DNA from: Cydia pomonella
Lineage: Eukaryota; Arthropoda; Insecta; Lepidoptera; Tortricidae
Assembly (NCBI RefSeq): GCF_033807575.1
Contig: NW_026907809.1
Location: forward strand, 310,001 to 374,000
DNA: 64,000 nucleotides
Direction: 5' to 3'
Positions 11,601-20,500 of the stretch are shown here, piece by piece. The position numbers were made by a program, and so were the translations under genes. A model generated the notes under the pieces. That model was not told where the DNA came from and did no database searches. It worked only from the letters and a program-made list of their open reading frames with translations. The stretch's first letter is position 1. Every line of letters starts with the position of its first letter.

Positions 11601-12359
11601 TTTGAAAAGTTTCCAATCAACATTACTTAAATTATACTTAAGCCTAGGGCTAGGTTTTGGAGATGGAGGAATGGAAGATGGAAATGTAATAATAATAGGG
11701 TAGTGATCACTCCCATATGTTGAATCTAAGGTATGCCAAGAGAGAGAGGATGCAAGATCGACCGAACAAATAGATAAATCAATAGCGCTAATTGACTCTG
11801 TTGGCGCTGTTCGGCGGGTTGGAGAGCCAGTGTTTAAAACACAAAGGTTGTGTTTGTCTAAGATATGTATGAGACGATCTCCATTATAATTAGATGATGA
11901 ACAACCCCAAAACTGGTGATGCGAGTTAAAGTCTCCTAAAATTAACACGGGCCTAGGGAGAGAAGAAATTATTTGTTCAAGCTCATCAAAAATGGATGAT
12001 GATGGATGAGGTATATATACAGAAATGATACAGATGTTATTTACAATGGCAGCAACAATTGAAAAATCATCGCTATGGGATGGAAGATTATAAGGTGAAA
12101 ATGAAATGGAATTCCTGACGAGTAGAGCTACACCGCCCCATCCGCCAGGACGGTCCTCTCTGAGACATGAATATCCAGTAGCTCTAAGAAGAGCTCCAGG
12201 CTTTAGCCATGTCTCAGAGAGGGCAAAAACAAAAGGTTGAAATTTGTTTAATAAATGTATTAGATCTTGCTTTTTATTTATTATGCTTCTGCAATTCCAC
12301 TGAATAATTGTGGCCATTATTTTTAATAGTTGTAACAAGTACATCAAGCATGGGGGCAA
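8601..12359 (-). CDS. LINE ORF2, endonuclease / reverse transcriptase / RNase H
   Basis: The frame gives up to 1252 residues. The true start may be Met15 (12317), just before TIIQWNCRSI, where the endonuclease fold begins. An AP-type endonuclease fills about residues 15-230 (SETWLKPG, LILGDFNSHHQFWG, GSDHYPIIIT). The reverse transcriptase (about 470-740) shows SSYRPIALSS, QFGFRKGRSTYD, AFLDISAAYDNV, GLPQGSVLSPLLYN and YADD at residues 667-670 (bases 10350-10361). RNase H follows, with YTDAS (Asp965), SGECFGILKAIEF, FSDSLSSL and WIPGHRGIKGNERVDDLA. A C-terminal Cys/His cluster (CICGTDPADLNHIFFSGNC) ends the protein. No stop or frameshift is present, so the copy could encode a working enzyme. 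Confidence 0.92.
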   Translation of the reverse strand: MPPCLMYLLQLLKIMATIIQWNCRSIINKKQDLIHLLNKFQPFVFALSETWLKPGALLRATGYSCLREDRPGGWGGVALLVRNSISFSPYNLPSHSDDFSIVAAIVNNICIISVYIPHPSSSIFDELEQIISSLPRPVLILGDFNSHHQFWGCSSSNYNGDRLIHILDKHNLCVLNTGSPTRRTAPTESISAIDLSICSVDLASSLSWHTLDSTYGSDHYPIIITFPSSIPPSPKPSPRLKYNLSNVDWKLFKSRVEEKLLCLPTIDASSVVSCSVALAQTITEAADEIFPVKNSVSGKIPSPPWWDDDCSQAIRNRKEAERSYRHSMTNENFEIYIQVARETKKLLRKKKFEGWRRFCSSLSPNVKPSIVWNNIKRFRHAFNEPSRQTLPPNLANQFMDKLAPASVPEEHVFHPAAFSFDSSYYTVFNGPFKIEELKGILSSLRDTSPGDDGVPYSFLANASDGILSYYLNIINFVIQSGTVPDSWRSQIVIPILKPNKQATDVSSYRPIALSSVFVKVAEHLIKNRLEYFVEKNQLLSHSQFGFRKGRSTYDSLGILVAEIRLAFSRNESVVAAFLDISAAYDNVLVSVLQAKLHRLAVPIMLSNFIINLLSERSISLLIDDNNRISRLVWRGLPQGSVLSPLLYNIYTSDLESSLNGTVRILQYADDLLLYSPNLSIEQASRSITCSLGLLKLWLDSNGLELSVPKSVVVLFTRKLFPPPINVQFNNCSIPIKDKTKFLGVILDNKLTGLPHCDYIVSKCEKNINILRCVSGVWWGSHPLCIKLMYNALIRSILDYGTFLLEPGFVAGFQKLDRIQSKALRMICGAMNSSPINAMQVECAEPPLHLRRQYLCDRFIFRCSQFSNHQLWVILSNLLLQITTSNYWKHKSPPCLIKSFQKLKSISAPTVSSSTLPIFQYEYESVILDPPVLLNIGISKNDVEQNQQFLGFIGTDGLAADHIYTDASKMSDNGCVGIGVLHTQSNIYQKIKLPPESSVYSGECFGILKAIEFIIIMHLKKTIIFSDSLSSLQAIAKFPFKSKSNNPIIYQIRSQLLKCRLKGYSVSIAWIPGHRGIKGNERVDDLARDAISSGDMFPFRNVAEDLLALPKLYLRMEWTKLWASGAGAAALHYRSIQTTIPAKPWFAKISLPKPATSMLIRMRLGHVCTPEHLKLQNRVASSACICGTDPADLNHIFFSGNCNLYDRSILLRQLSDLKVPFPTSITTLLYINDSSPYIFKSLYSFISRHNIKL

Positions 12360-13791
12360 CGTGGGACGGTAGTTTTACATTGGGCTGAGATAAATGATTA
12401 ATTAGGGCTTGAATTTCGTCAGCTACTGATGTATTCTCTTTGCGAGAATCTTGCTGTAGTGCACAGCCATTTGGAGGAGATGGAATGGTATACTCATTAA
12501 CTAGCGCATTATGAGCTGCTACATCATACCCTGTCATGGTCTTTCTTACTGGACGTGGCTTCAAAAAAGTTGTTTTTTTGTAACTATGGGACTGCATGGT
12601 TGTGCTCGGGGCTGAATTATGGACTCTGTGATGTAAATTTGGCTGGGACTGTAACTGTGGTTGTGTCAGAAGGACATCGGCGAATGATTTAGAAACTGCA
12701 GGATGTAGTTTGACAGCTTCGCCGTAGGAAATACAATTATTGGCCATAGTTATTTTAATATCCTTCTGTCTCTTATGCTCCGGGCAAGCCCTGTTCGTGG
12801 CGAAATGAAAACCATTGCATAAGCAGCAAATGGCATCTTCTTCCTCCACTGAACAGGTATGACCGGAATGCATTTGACCACACTTAAAACACTTTGGTTT
12901 TGATCTGCAATTAGTTTTGGTGTGTCCGAATTTAGTGCAATTATAACACTGAATTGTGGGGAAAATATACAATTCAACAGTCAGTGAGTTGTAGCACGAA
13001 AATACCCGTTTTGGTAAAACTTGGCCATCAAAAGTTAAAACAACTGTTTCAGAGGGTTGCCACGAAACAGAACCATTAACCGTAACTCTATGGTTTAAGC
13101 GCCGCACTTTAAGAACATTTCCACACCCAATGGGCACGGAAATGTTTGACAAAATTTCTTCATCCGACCACTGTGCAGGAATGCCGCGAACCAAACCCAT
13201 ACGGGTCACAGAAAAAGACGGTATGTATGCAGTAAGATTCTCTAACTCGAGACACGGGTCAGTTACAAATAAATTTGCATCTAAATAATTTGAGAATGAC
13301 ATTGCTATGCGAGTTCTGCCAATGCGCTTAACACTTCCGTTAATAATGTTTCTGAAGGCCTTTTTGACGAGGAATTTCCCAAAAGATACCGGGTGCAGAG
13401 ATGAGCTTGCTTCAGTCTGTTTGAGTTGGACGTGAACCATAAAGGGTGCAACATCTGAATTTGAAAATAAGTTCCTACCAACCTTGGTGCTAATAGCGCT
13501 ATTGTTTATATTTGTATTTAAATTGTCAGAGGGGATTATGGTAGGCTGCGTGCTAGAACTCGAAAGAGCTTGGGAGTTTTGTATGTTTTCCTGGCAATCG
13601 CACGAATATTCCCCGCCATTATTTTTCCTTCTTTTTTTATTGCAATTTTTGCATCTTTTTTGTACTTTATTTCTTTTACGTTCACTCCTGCTACCCACAG
13701 AAGTGTCAGTATCCATTGCCGAATCAACGGTCACATTACATCCGACCTGGAGGTTTCCACCTCCAGGATCAGGAGGATCGTCGTCCCCCAT
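12274..13791 (-). CDS. LINE ORF1, gag-like nucleic-acid-binding protein
   Basis: ORF1 has 505 residues and no internal stop. The N-terminal 80 residues are charged and include a basic patch (RSERKRNKVQKRCKNCNKKR). A central region (about 110-280) resembles the RNA-binding gag portion of I and Jockey type ORF1 proteins. It is followed by Cys/His knuckles CYNCTKFGHTKTNC and CFKCGQMHSGHTC and a third CCLCNGFHFATNRAC. Such proteins coat the element RNA in the retrotransposition particle. Its last 86 bases overlap the longest form of ORF2. If ORF2 starts at its inner methionine (12317), the overlap is 44 bases. Confidence 0.85.
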   Translation of the reverse strand: MGDDDPPDPGGGNLQVGCNVTVDSAMDTDTSVGSRSERKRNKVQKRCKNCNKKRRKNNGGEYSCDCQENIQNSQALSSSSTQPTIIPSDNLNTNINNSAISTKVGRNLFSNSDVAPFMVHVQLKQTEASSSLHPVSFGKFLVKKAFRNIINGSVKRIGRTRIAMSFSNYLDANLFVTDPCLELENLTAYIPSFSVTRMGLVRGIPAQWSDEEILSNISVPIGCGNVLKVRRLNHRVTVNGSVSWQPSETVVLTFDGQVLPKRVFSCYNSLTVELYIFPTIQCYNCTKFGHTKTNCRSKPKCFKCGQMHSGHTCSVEEEDAICCLCNGFHFATNRACPEHKRQKDIKITMANNCISYGEAVKLHPAVSKSFADVLLTQPQLQSQPNLHHRVHNSAPSTTMQSHSYKKTTFLKPRPVRKTMTGYDVAAHNALVNEYTIPSPPNGCALQQDSRKENTSVADEIQALINHLSQPNVKLPSHVAPMLDVLVTTIKNNGHNYSVELQKHNK

Positions 13792-13994
13792 AGAAAATTT
13801 ACTAGAAAAAACTTACCAACTATGAAGAAATCCACTAATTATATATACAAATAAAAGAATATATACAAAATATGTGAAAAATTATATACAAATTGCCGAT
13901 TTCCTGATATTACAATAAAAATAATGTACGAGAAACAAAAAACTAGACCGCCGCGTTTCACGTTTCCCGCGCTTTTTTTTCCAGTTTTCAGTTT

Positions 13995-14021
13995 GAAGTA
14001 GTTTTAGTTGAGTTGACTAAA
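13995..14021. other. Short host strip between two insertions
   Basis: About 27 bases of original sequence (tgaagtagttttagttgagt and onward) separate the LINE target duplication from the left TIR of the next transposon. Confidence 0.5.
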
Positions 14022-14694
14022 GGTGCGTACACACCAAGCCGTCGAACGCAAACGTATTTCGCCGGCCTTTGTTGGAGTTTTAGGCACCGATATGTAAAAA
14101 AAAAAATGTTAAGTTATTGGATATGTGAATGGAAGGAACATTAAGATGAAAGTTTTTAAAAACAAGTTAAAAAGTTGCAACACGCAAAACCTACTAAGTT
14201 TTTTATAAAGACCAAGACAACTTTTCGGTGGATTTTGAAATCCACCTAATCATTCGTGTGCCGAACCGAATCCGCTGCGTGGCTTTTACAAAAACAAATC
14301 GTCGTTACTCCACCCTTTGTGTTTTTGTTTCTTTATGTTTGTTAGTTTAAATCTAATATTTTTTATATAAAGTCACTACACTCTGTCACTTCAATAGCTT
14401 CAACTGAGCTTTCGTTTATTGACCGGGTCCATTTCTTCAATCTTTAGTTTAGTTCACTTAGAACATAAAATATGTTGTTTTGTTTTTTATAATCGTATGT
14501 CTGAAATTGTATGCTAAAATATATCAACACACTAATATATTTTGGTCCAGGTTTTAAAGCATTTAAAACATTTTACTTAGACACGTAACATCTATTAAGT
14601 TGTAAGCGATCATAGGCTATGGTGTTGGCTTACTATCGTGCTAGCATTATGTTTTTTTACATTAATAATGTATATAATTACAGCAATTAATTAA

Positions 14695-15277
14695 TTAGTA
14701 CCTGGGTGACCGAGCTTTGCTCGGTTATAACTATTTATTGTAATATGATGGTGTATAGGTGATAATCTACATAAACTTAAAAAGTAAAATGTGAACTGAC
14801 AATTATTATTATTTACAATCGATTTTAACCTTACAGCACTTGTCACAGAGTAACGCCATCTATTGTCAATTTCTCTTATTACATAGGTCATTTTTTTACT
14901 AAATTAAACTTGTCTAAAACAATAAAAATTAAAATATATATATATAAACTTGAACATATAAAAAAAACAAAAGTTAGTAATCACCGGGCGAGATTCGAAC
15001 CCGTAACACTCGTTTAGCAGTCCGCGTCTTAACCCGCTGGACCACACGGACAGTGGCCGGCAACACGAAATTAGCGACCATATTCTGCGTCGAAAGAAAA
15101 ACGCATGAAAACTCGAAAACACGCGTTTTCCCAAACATAAGACTAATCTAGATAGATTTTATACCCCCAAAAACCCCCATATACCAAATTTCAGCGAAAT
15201 CTTTAGAGCAGTTTCCGAGATCACAGAAATATATATATAAATATATATACAAGAATTGCTCGTTTAAAGGTATAAGA
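14695..15277 (-). mobile_element. Helitron-like non-autonomous element, long form
   Basis: On the minus strand it starts TCTTATACCTTTAAACGAGC (ending at 15277) and ends with a perfect hairpin ccgagcaaagctcgg (14710-14724), 11 bases and CTAA. A host A lies before the TC and a host T after the CTAA. This is the Helitron signature: TC start, hairpin, CTRR end and insertion between A and T. The first about 170 bases match the shorter copy at 40.4 kb. Unlike that copy, it holds about 350 extra bases including a tRNA-like segment. Confidence 0.65.
14988..15062 (-). pseudogene. tRNA-like segment inside the Helitron-like element
   Basis: The minus strand shows an A-box-like tggtccagcgggttaagac, a GCTAA anticodon-loop-like stretch and a B box ggttcgaatctc. 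It resembles a tRNA-Ser(GCT) or a tRNA-derived SINE head. The anticodon and T stems do not pair properly, so it is not a functional tRNA gene. Confidence 0.5.
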
Positions 15278-15279
15278 TA

Positions 15280-16845
15280 CAGTCCGCGCCACTTGAATAG
15301 CCTCACCCCATATTTTTATATTTTTTTATTCTTATATGCAAATAATGTAACATATTTTAATTACATAACGCAGTATCTATTACAAACCGACACAAGCCTG
15401 CATACGACGCACCGCGCACGGTAACGAGTACGTCATCTACCCGCTCCACATGAATAGCCTCAGTCCATTTAAACAGTAGTGGCATTTCTTTGTTTTAATT
15501 TCTAGGGATCATTTCATTGCACCAACGTTGCGTATTACATATATATTGTTTGTGTAGTGATATTACAATTATTTTTTAACTTGAGCCGTGGCTTTAAATT
15601 ATCTGACCTAGAAATAGAAAAAAGTAAAAATTTATTTGAATTAAAAAGTAAATAATCTCGAAATTGCGATTATAATTGGTCGTAGCCCTAAAAGTATTAA
15701 TAGCTATGTCAAAAATAAAGAAAATTATGGAAAAAATTATAAAAGCAGAACAAAATTTGCAACTTTGTCACGTGAATCCCGTCTTGTTTTGCGTATAGCA
15801 TCGAAGACAGTACGACAAATTACGAATGGCGTAAACACACGGACTTATTAGATAATATCTCCATGCGTAAACACCAGGCTTCACTGACTACGGTGCGATG
15901 GATAATAAATTCATCATCATCATACCTTACACAGAGAAAAATGAGAAGTAAACCTCTTTTGCGTTATTATCATCAAAAGTTCCGATCATTATTTGCCAGA
16001 ACCAGAATACATATGTCCTGGATAAATCAGTGGTATAATGTTGTTTTCAGTGACGAGAAAAAGTTTAATTTAGATGGGCCAGATGGGTATTCATATTATT
16101 TTCACGATTTGAAAAAAATATAAAAAAAATTATCACGTCGTCATTCAGGAGGTGGTTCAGTTATGGTGTGGGTGCAATTTCTTATCACGGTATCATTAAT
16201 ATTTCTATAATTAAGGGACACCAATCTTCTAAAATGTATGTAAACCTACTGGAAGGGAAGATAAAACACATTCGTAAAGTTCTTAAAAAAATAAGTGAAT
16301 ATTTCAACAAGAAAATGTCCTTTCAAATGTCCAACAAGAGATGTGTCACATAAAACAAAAACTTGGTTTCAACAAAATAAAATTCAACTTTAAGATTGGT
16401 CATCGAAAATGTTTAGGGCTATATAGCTCGCCAATGGTTTGTCCGTGGACGCAGTTTTAATAGCAGCGTAGATCTCATACAAGAAATACATAATGTTTGG
16501 AATAATTTGGACCGTAATTAGATTCAAAAATTATATAAATCAATTCATAATCGAATTTTTGACGTGATTAAGAATAATGGAATGTACACAAAATATTAAA
16601 CGTTAATTAAACCATATTTTTCTTTTGGATTTTATTTTACTGTGGCTATTAAGTGACTCACCCTATTTTCATACTTAAGTGTATAATTTTCATTAATTAT
16701 TATTAAACGTCTAGATTTTGTAATAAAACACTGTAGTAATCGACTATTAAATTTTATTTACGAAATCAAACCGGCATTTGTTTTTAAGGACCTTGATTTA
16801 AAAATAAATTTGTGGGTGAGGCTATTTAAGTGGTGGCGCGGACTG
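15280..16845 (+). mobile_element. Tc1/mariner element, dead
   Basis: It is flanked by TA on both sides (15278-15279 and 16846-16847). The terminal inverted repeats begin cagtccgcgcca and continue cttgaatagcctcaccc on the left; the right end has a 3-base cca insertion. It landed directly at the end of the Helitron-like element. Confidence 0.85.
15720..16600 (+). pseudogene. Tc1-type transposase remnant
   Basis: The best-preserved piece (15863-16123) reads NQWYNVVFSDEKKFNLDGPDG, the block around the second catalytic Asp of the DDE domain. After a frame break comes SGGGSVMVW-GAISYHGI (16150-16190) and YVNLLEGKI. Further downstream only scattered codons match, including a VWNNLD block near 16496. 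Several stops and frameshifts separate these blocks, so no active transposase can be made. Confidence 0.8.
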
Positions 16846-17224
16846 TACTATTGGGTAGTCATCAGGCAAATAACAAATATTTTGTAACTTATGACATGCA
16901 TTAAAAGTAGGAATTTTACAACTTACATAACACTCATTATATTCTCAGCTATTTAATCAATATATATATATATATATATATAGTTTTGAATGATTATAGC
17001 TGTTTCAAAAGTTTACTAAAAAACAACAAAATTACAACATAATATGATTGGATAAATACCTTTAGTATACTCAAAATACAGCCACCTATTACTTTAGATA
17101 GCTTGATTCGTGTTAAATTACACATTTAAAAAAATTGTATAGTGATTTTATAGTGATGAAAATATCTTGAAAATCCACCCAAAAACCTTCGTTGGCGTTC
17201 GTTGAATTGGTGTGTATGCACCAT

Positions 17225-17547
17225 TAAATGTAGATTAAAATACCATAGACGAGCCTAGCTTTTTCATTGGTCGAAATTTGAAAAAACATAGACAATAGAA
17301 CGTCGTAAACGCAACAGCTGAAACTACCAAAATGTGTGTTGTCCGTTGACGCTGGATAACAATTTCGAGGGTGATTTTGAATTTATACGGCACATTGTCT
17401 AGTCTACACGCAATATTTCAATAAATATGTGCCCTTAGAAAAAGGAATTACGCATTTCCGTTTTACTTGCCATTATTTCCGTTAACGGCTCGCGTTTAGC
17501 CGGATCTGATCAATCGTCAATAGTTGTTTACGGAAGAAGCGGGGACA
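17225..17547 (+). promoter_or_regulatory. Cyclin A upstream region and 5' UTR
   Basis: A reversed CCAAT box (attgg, 17266-17270) is followed 6 bases later by tttgaa (17277-17282), which equals the CHR motif used by MuvB/DREAM complexes at G2/M genes. Its placement fits a cyclin promoter but is short enough to occur by chance. No TATA box is evident near a plausible start. Confidence 0.35.
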
Positions 17548-20500
17548 ATGGCATCATTCAGAATTCACGAAGATCAAGAAAATGCTTCTCTGGCGACCAG
17601 AAAAGAAAATGCCGATGTATTTTCGGCGGCTCAGCGGCGTGCTCTCGGCGACCTCAGTCATTTCGCCTGCAATCAGAACCGGAATATCAAATTGGTAAGT
17701 ACGATTATCAGTCTTTAAACAGGCCATCGGGTGTGATTTTTGCTAATTTATCCCTATTTCAGGCCGGATTGACAAATGGACCTTGCAAAGTCCAAGATGA
17801 GACACGGACAGTGCGTCAAATTAAAAATGAAAAGAATATTGTACCCCCTGTGGCGCAATTTCGCGCCTTCAGCGTCTATGAAGACAAACCTTCGGAGGTG
17901 GAAGTCAAGAAACGCGAGCCAACTTTCAAGCCCTTCGTTGCCAAGGACACCAAAAAAGAGAGTTTCTTCATCAGCGCTGCAGAAAATGTGCGCGCCCTTT
18001 GCTCTCAGGTTGAGAAGCAGTCAGATCGGCCTACTGAAGCACCTCCAAAGAGGTAGGGTTTGTAAACATAACCTCATTTCCTTACACACTTGTAATTCAT
18101 ATTTTAAAAATGACTTAGGTTGGAACCACACCCTAACCTCTTTAATATAGACCTTTTGCTAAATTTACCACCTTGAACAAGCCATTTCACCTCTGTGAGG
18201 CTAATTACTCCTTGATGCAGAACTGATGACCTTGTCAAATCTACTGACATGTATTTGGCTTATAGTATTATGTAGTTTACATTAGTAAAAAAGTGCTTGT
18301 ATTGCTTAAATAATATACATATTCATCATTACTTAGATAACTGCTGACTCGAGGCAAATGTAAATCTTTTTATTGTATGATTTTCTTCTGAATCATGTGC
18401 ACTTGTTTAAAGTTTGTAGTTGCTTTATATTCTTAAAAGGTAATAATGAATTTGGTTCTTCAATTTGTTAGACTGCCGTTGCAAGAGAAGAAAGATGTGG
18501 TGGAATCACCCATGTCTGTTGGAGATGCCAGTATCCTTTCATCAATGTCAATATCCAAGAATGAGAGCAACATTCTTGAAGTTACTCTTGAAGATGATGA
18601 GGAAGATACAACTACTGCACAGACAGATAGAGAGATGTTCTTTCATGTTGTGGAGTATCGGCAGGATATTTATGAATACATGAGAGAAATTGAGGTAAGT
18701 TTATTTGAAGTACATAAAACATTACAGTATGCAAGGTACTATTTCCAGACTTATACTGTCTATGATAGGTCCTGTGGGACTTCAAATTATATTACTTGTA
18801 GTGATTCCAAAGTATCAATTACTTTTTTTAGGGTAATGGTTGTATTGTATAAACAGCCAAGCCAGTCTAAATATTCTATTTGTAAATGTGTTATTTTTAG
18901 TGCTCAATGAGAAAAAAAAACAGCTTATGTCACTTATTGCTATTAATATTAACAGCTATTATCTAATAGATAAAGAACCTTTATCTAATGTTATTACGAG
19001 CCTCGTCTGCCAACAAACCATACTCTGGTTTGGCGAAAGGTGTGATTTAGTTTTAAGGTTTAATTTTTGAATAAACATTTATTTTATTTATTTGAGCTGA
19101 CATCATTTGTTACTTCAAAAATACAAATTCTAACGTATCTTCAGATTCAGATTAAATGTTTATTAATATTTACATTATTTACTACCTCCCAAGACATTAA
19201 AATATCAATTTGATGTATTTAAAAAGCACATTATTTTAATCTACTCATATCTATGATCGAAATTATTTTATCTATAGGTACACCACTTTCCTAGTTGACA
19301 CTGACCAATGAAGTAACTTTTGTAAGATAACCCCACGTGAGTTCATATTTATTAGAATATTTAGACAAAAGTTTGAGTGCAGCCGGGAGGTTTGGCAGTT
19401 TTTAGGGCGAAACCAAACCTGCCAAAACTGAAACCGAAACTTCGGTTGGGCACTATCTATAATAAGTGAAGAAACTGTTTGCCACCAGGTGGAAATAGGT
19501 GCATCATATAAATCAGTCCCATTTGTCACCACCTCATGTACGGCGGTGGTCACGTCAGAGAGACAAATGGGAATACACCAAAATATGATATGTGGCCAAG
19601 TTCCATTAACAACATGTATTCACTGCCTTCATGTCACTGTCTCTAGGTTGAAGCTTTGTAAAAGATATTAAACAACTATTGCAAGAAAACACATAAATCT
19701 CTATTTATAATTTTCCCAGGTAAAGCACAGAGCAAAACCAGGCTACATGCGAAAACAACCAGACATCACCTATGTGATGCGTTCAGTGCTGGTTGACTGG
19801 CTTGTGGAAGTGTGTGATGAATACGGCCAGCAGAGTGAGACTCTACACCTTGCGGTTTCCTACGTCGATCGGTTCCTGTCCTACATGAGTGTGGTTCGCA
19901 CGAAACTGCAACTCGTCGGTACGGCGGCCACTTATATTGCGGCGTAAGTAGTTTAGTTCAGGTCACCTCAAACTGTAAGAAGGTTGGCAAAAGAATTTAG
20001 AGCAATAAGTATCAAAGGTTATCTATAGTGCTCATAAAATTCAATTTGAGTAAGCATTTCTCTGTGATGACCTGTATTTTATGTTAAATAGTATAAATTT
20101 ACAAACTGACATGGAACTTTAGTTATTTTTCATTTTCTTAGTTTAGGCAAGGCTACATTGTTGTCAGCAAGTAGTTTCTGCCATAAATGATGGTTGGATC
20201 GTGAGAGATGATGTGAATAATAATGAGATTATGGGTGACACAGAAATCGAATAAAAAGACACTTTGCGACCAAGGGCACGCAAACGAATGGCTCTTATAA
20301 CAACCAACAAGTACTTGAAAATTAACTTAATCTTGTTGGCACATGTGGTACATTGCTGTCCTGTTTGGTGACATTACTGTTACATCTGTAGGAAATACGA
20401 GGAAGTGTACCCGCCGGAAGTGTCAGAATTCGTGTACATCACGGACGACACGTACACGAAGCGCGAGGTGCTGCGCATGGAGCACCTCATCCTGAAGGTG

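Larger units (their letters stand above)
8451..13981 (-). mobile_element. Full-length I-like non-LTR retrotransposon
   Basis: The element reads on the minus strand, from about 13981 to a 25-base poly-A tail (plus-strand T run 8451-8475). It is flanked by a perfect direct repeat cagttttcag (8441-8450 and 13982-13991), up to 13 bases if the adjoining ttt is counted, which is the target-site duplication. It has a 5' UTR of about 190 bases, ORF1 and ORF2. The RNase H domain and the three-knuckle ORF1 fit the I group of LINEs; the exact clade was not tested. Confidence 0.9.
14022..17222. mobile_element. TIR DNA transposon carrying nested insertions
   Basis: The left end ggtgcgtacacaccaa (from 14022) is the inverted counterpart of the right end ttggtgtgtatgcacc (17207-17222), and similarity continues about 33 bases inward (gaacgcaaacg against cgttggcgttc). 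A possible 3 bp TAA duplication flanks it, but one indel makes this unclear. Once the two nested elements are removed, about 1.05 kb remains with no coding potential, so the element is non-autonomous. Superfamily is not assigned; the TIR and TAA would fit PIF/Harbinger. Confidence 0.65.

Noticed and set aside
12750..12977. 75-codon minus frame inside LINE ORF1
   Set aside because: It is an alternative frame of ORF1; the knuckle motifs are in the ORF1 frame.
13963..13970. E2F-like tttcccgc near the cyclin A side
   Set aside because: It lies inside the LINE 5' end, so it is more likely part of the transposon's own sequence than a cyclin A control site.
14988..15062. Possible functional tRNA-Ser gene
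   Set aside because: A and B boxes are present, but the anticodon and T stems do not pair, and it lies inside a repeat.
15863..16353. Possible active Tc1 transposase
   Set aside because: The DDE blocks are split by stops and frameshifts and the rest is unrecognisable.
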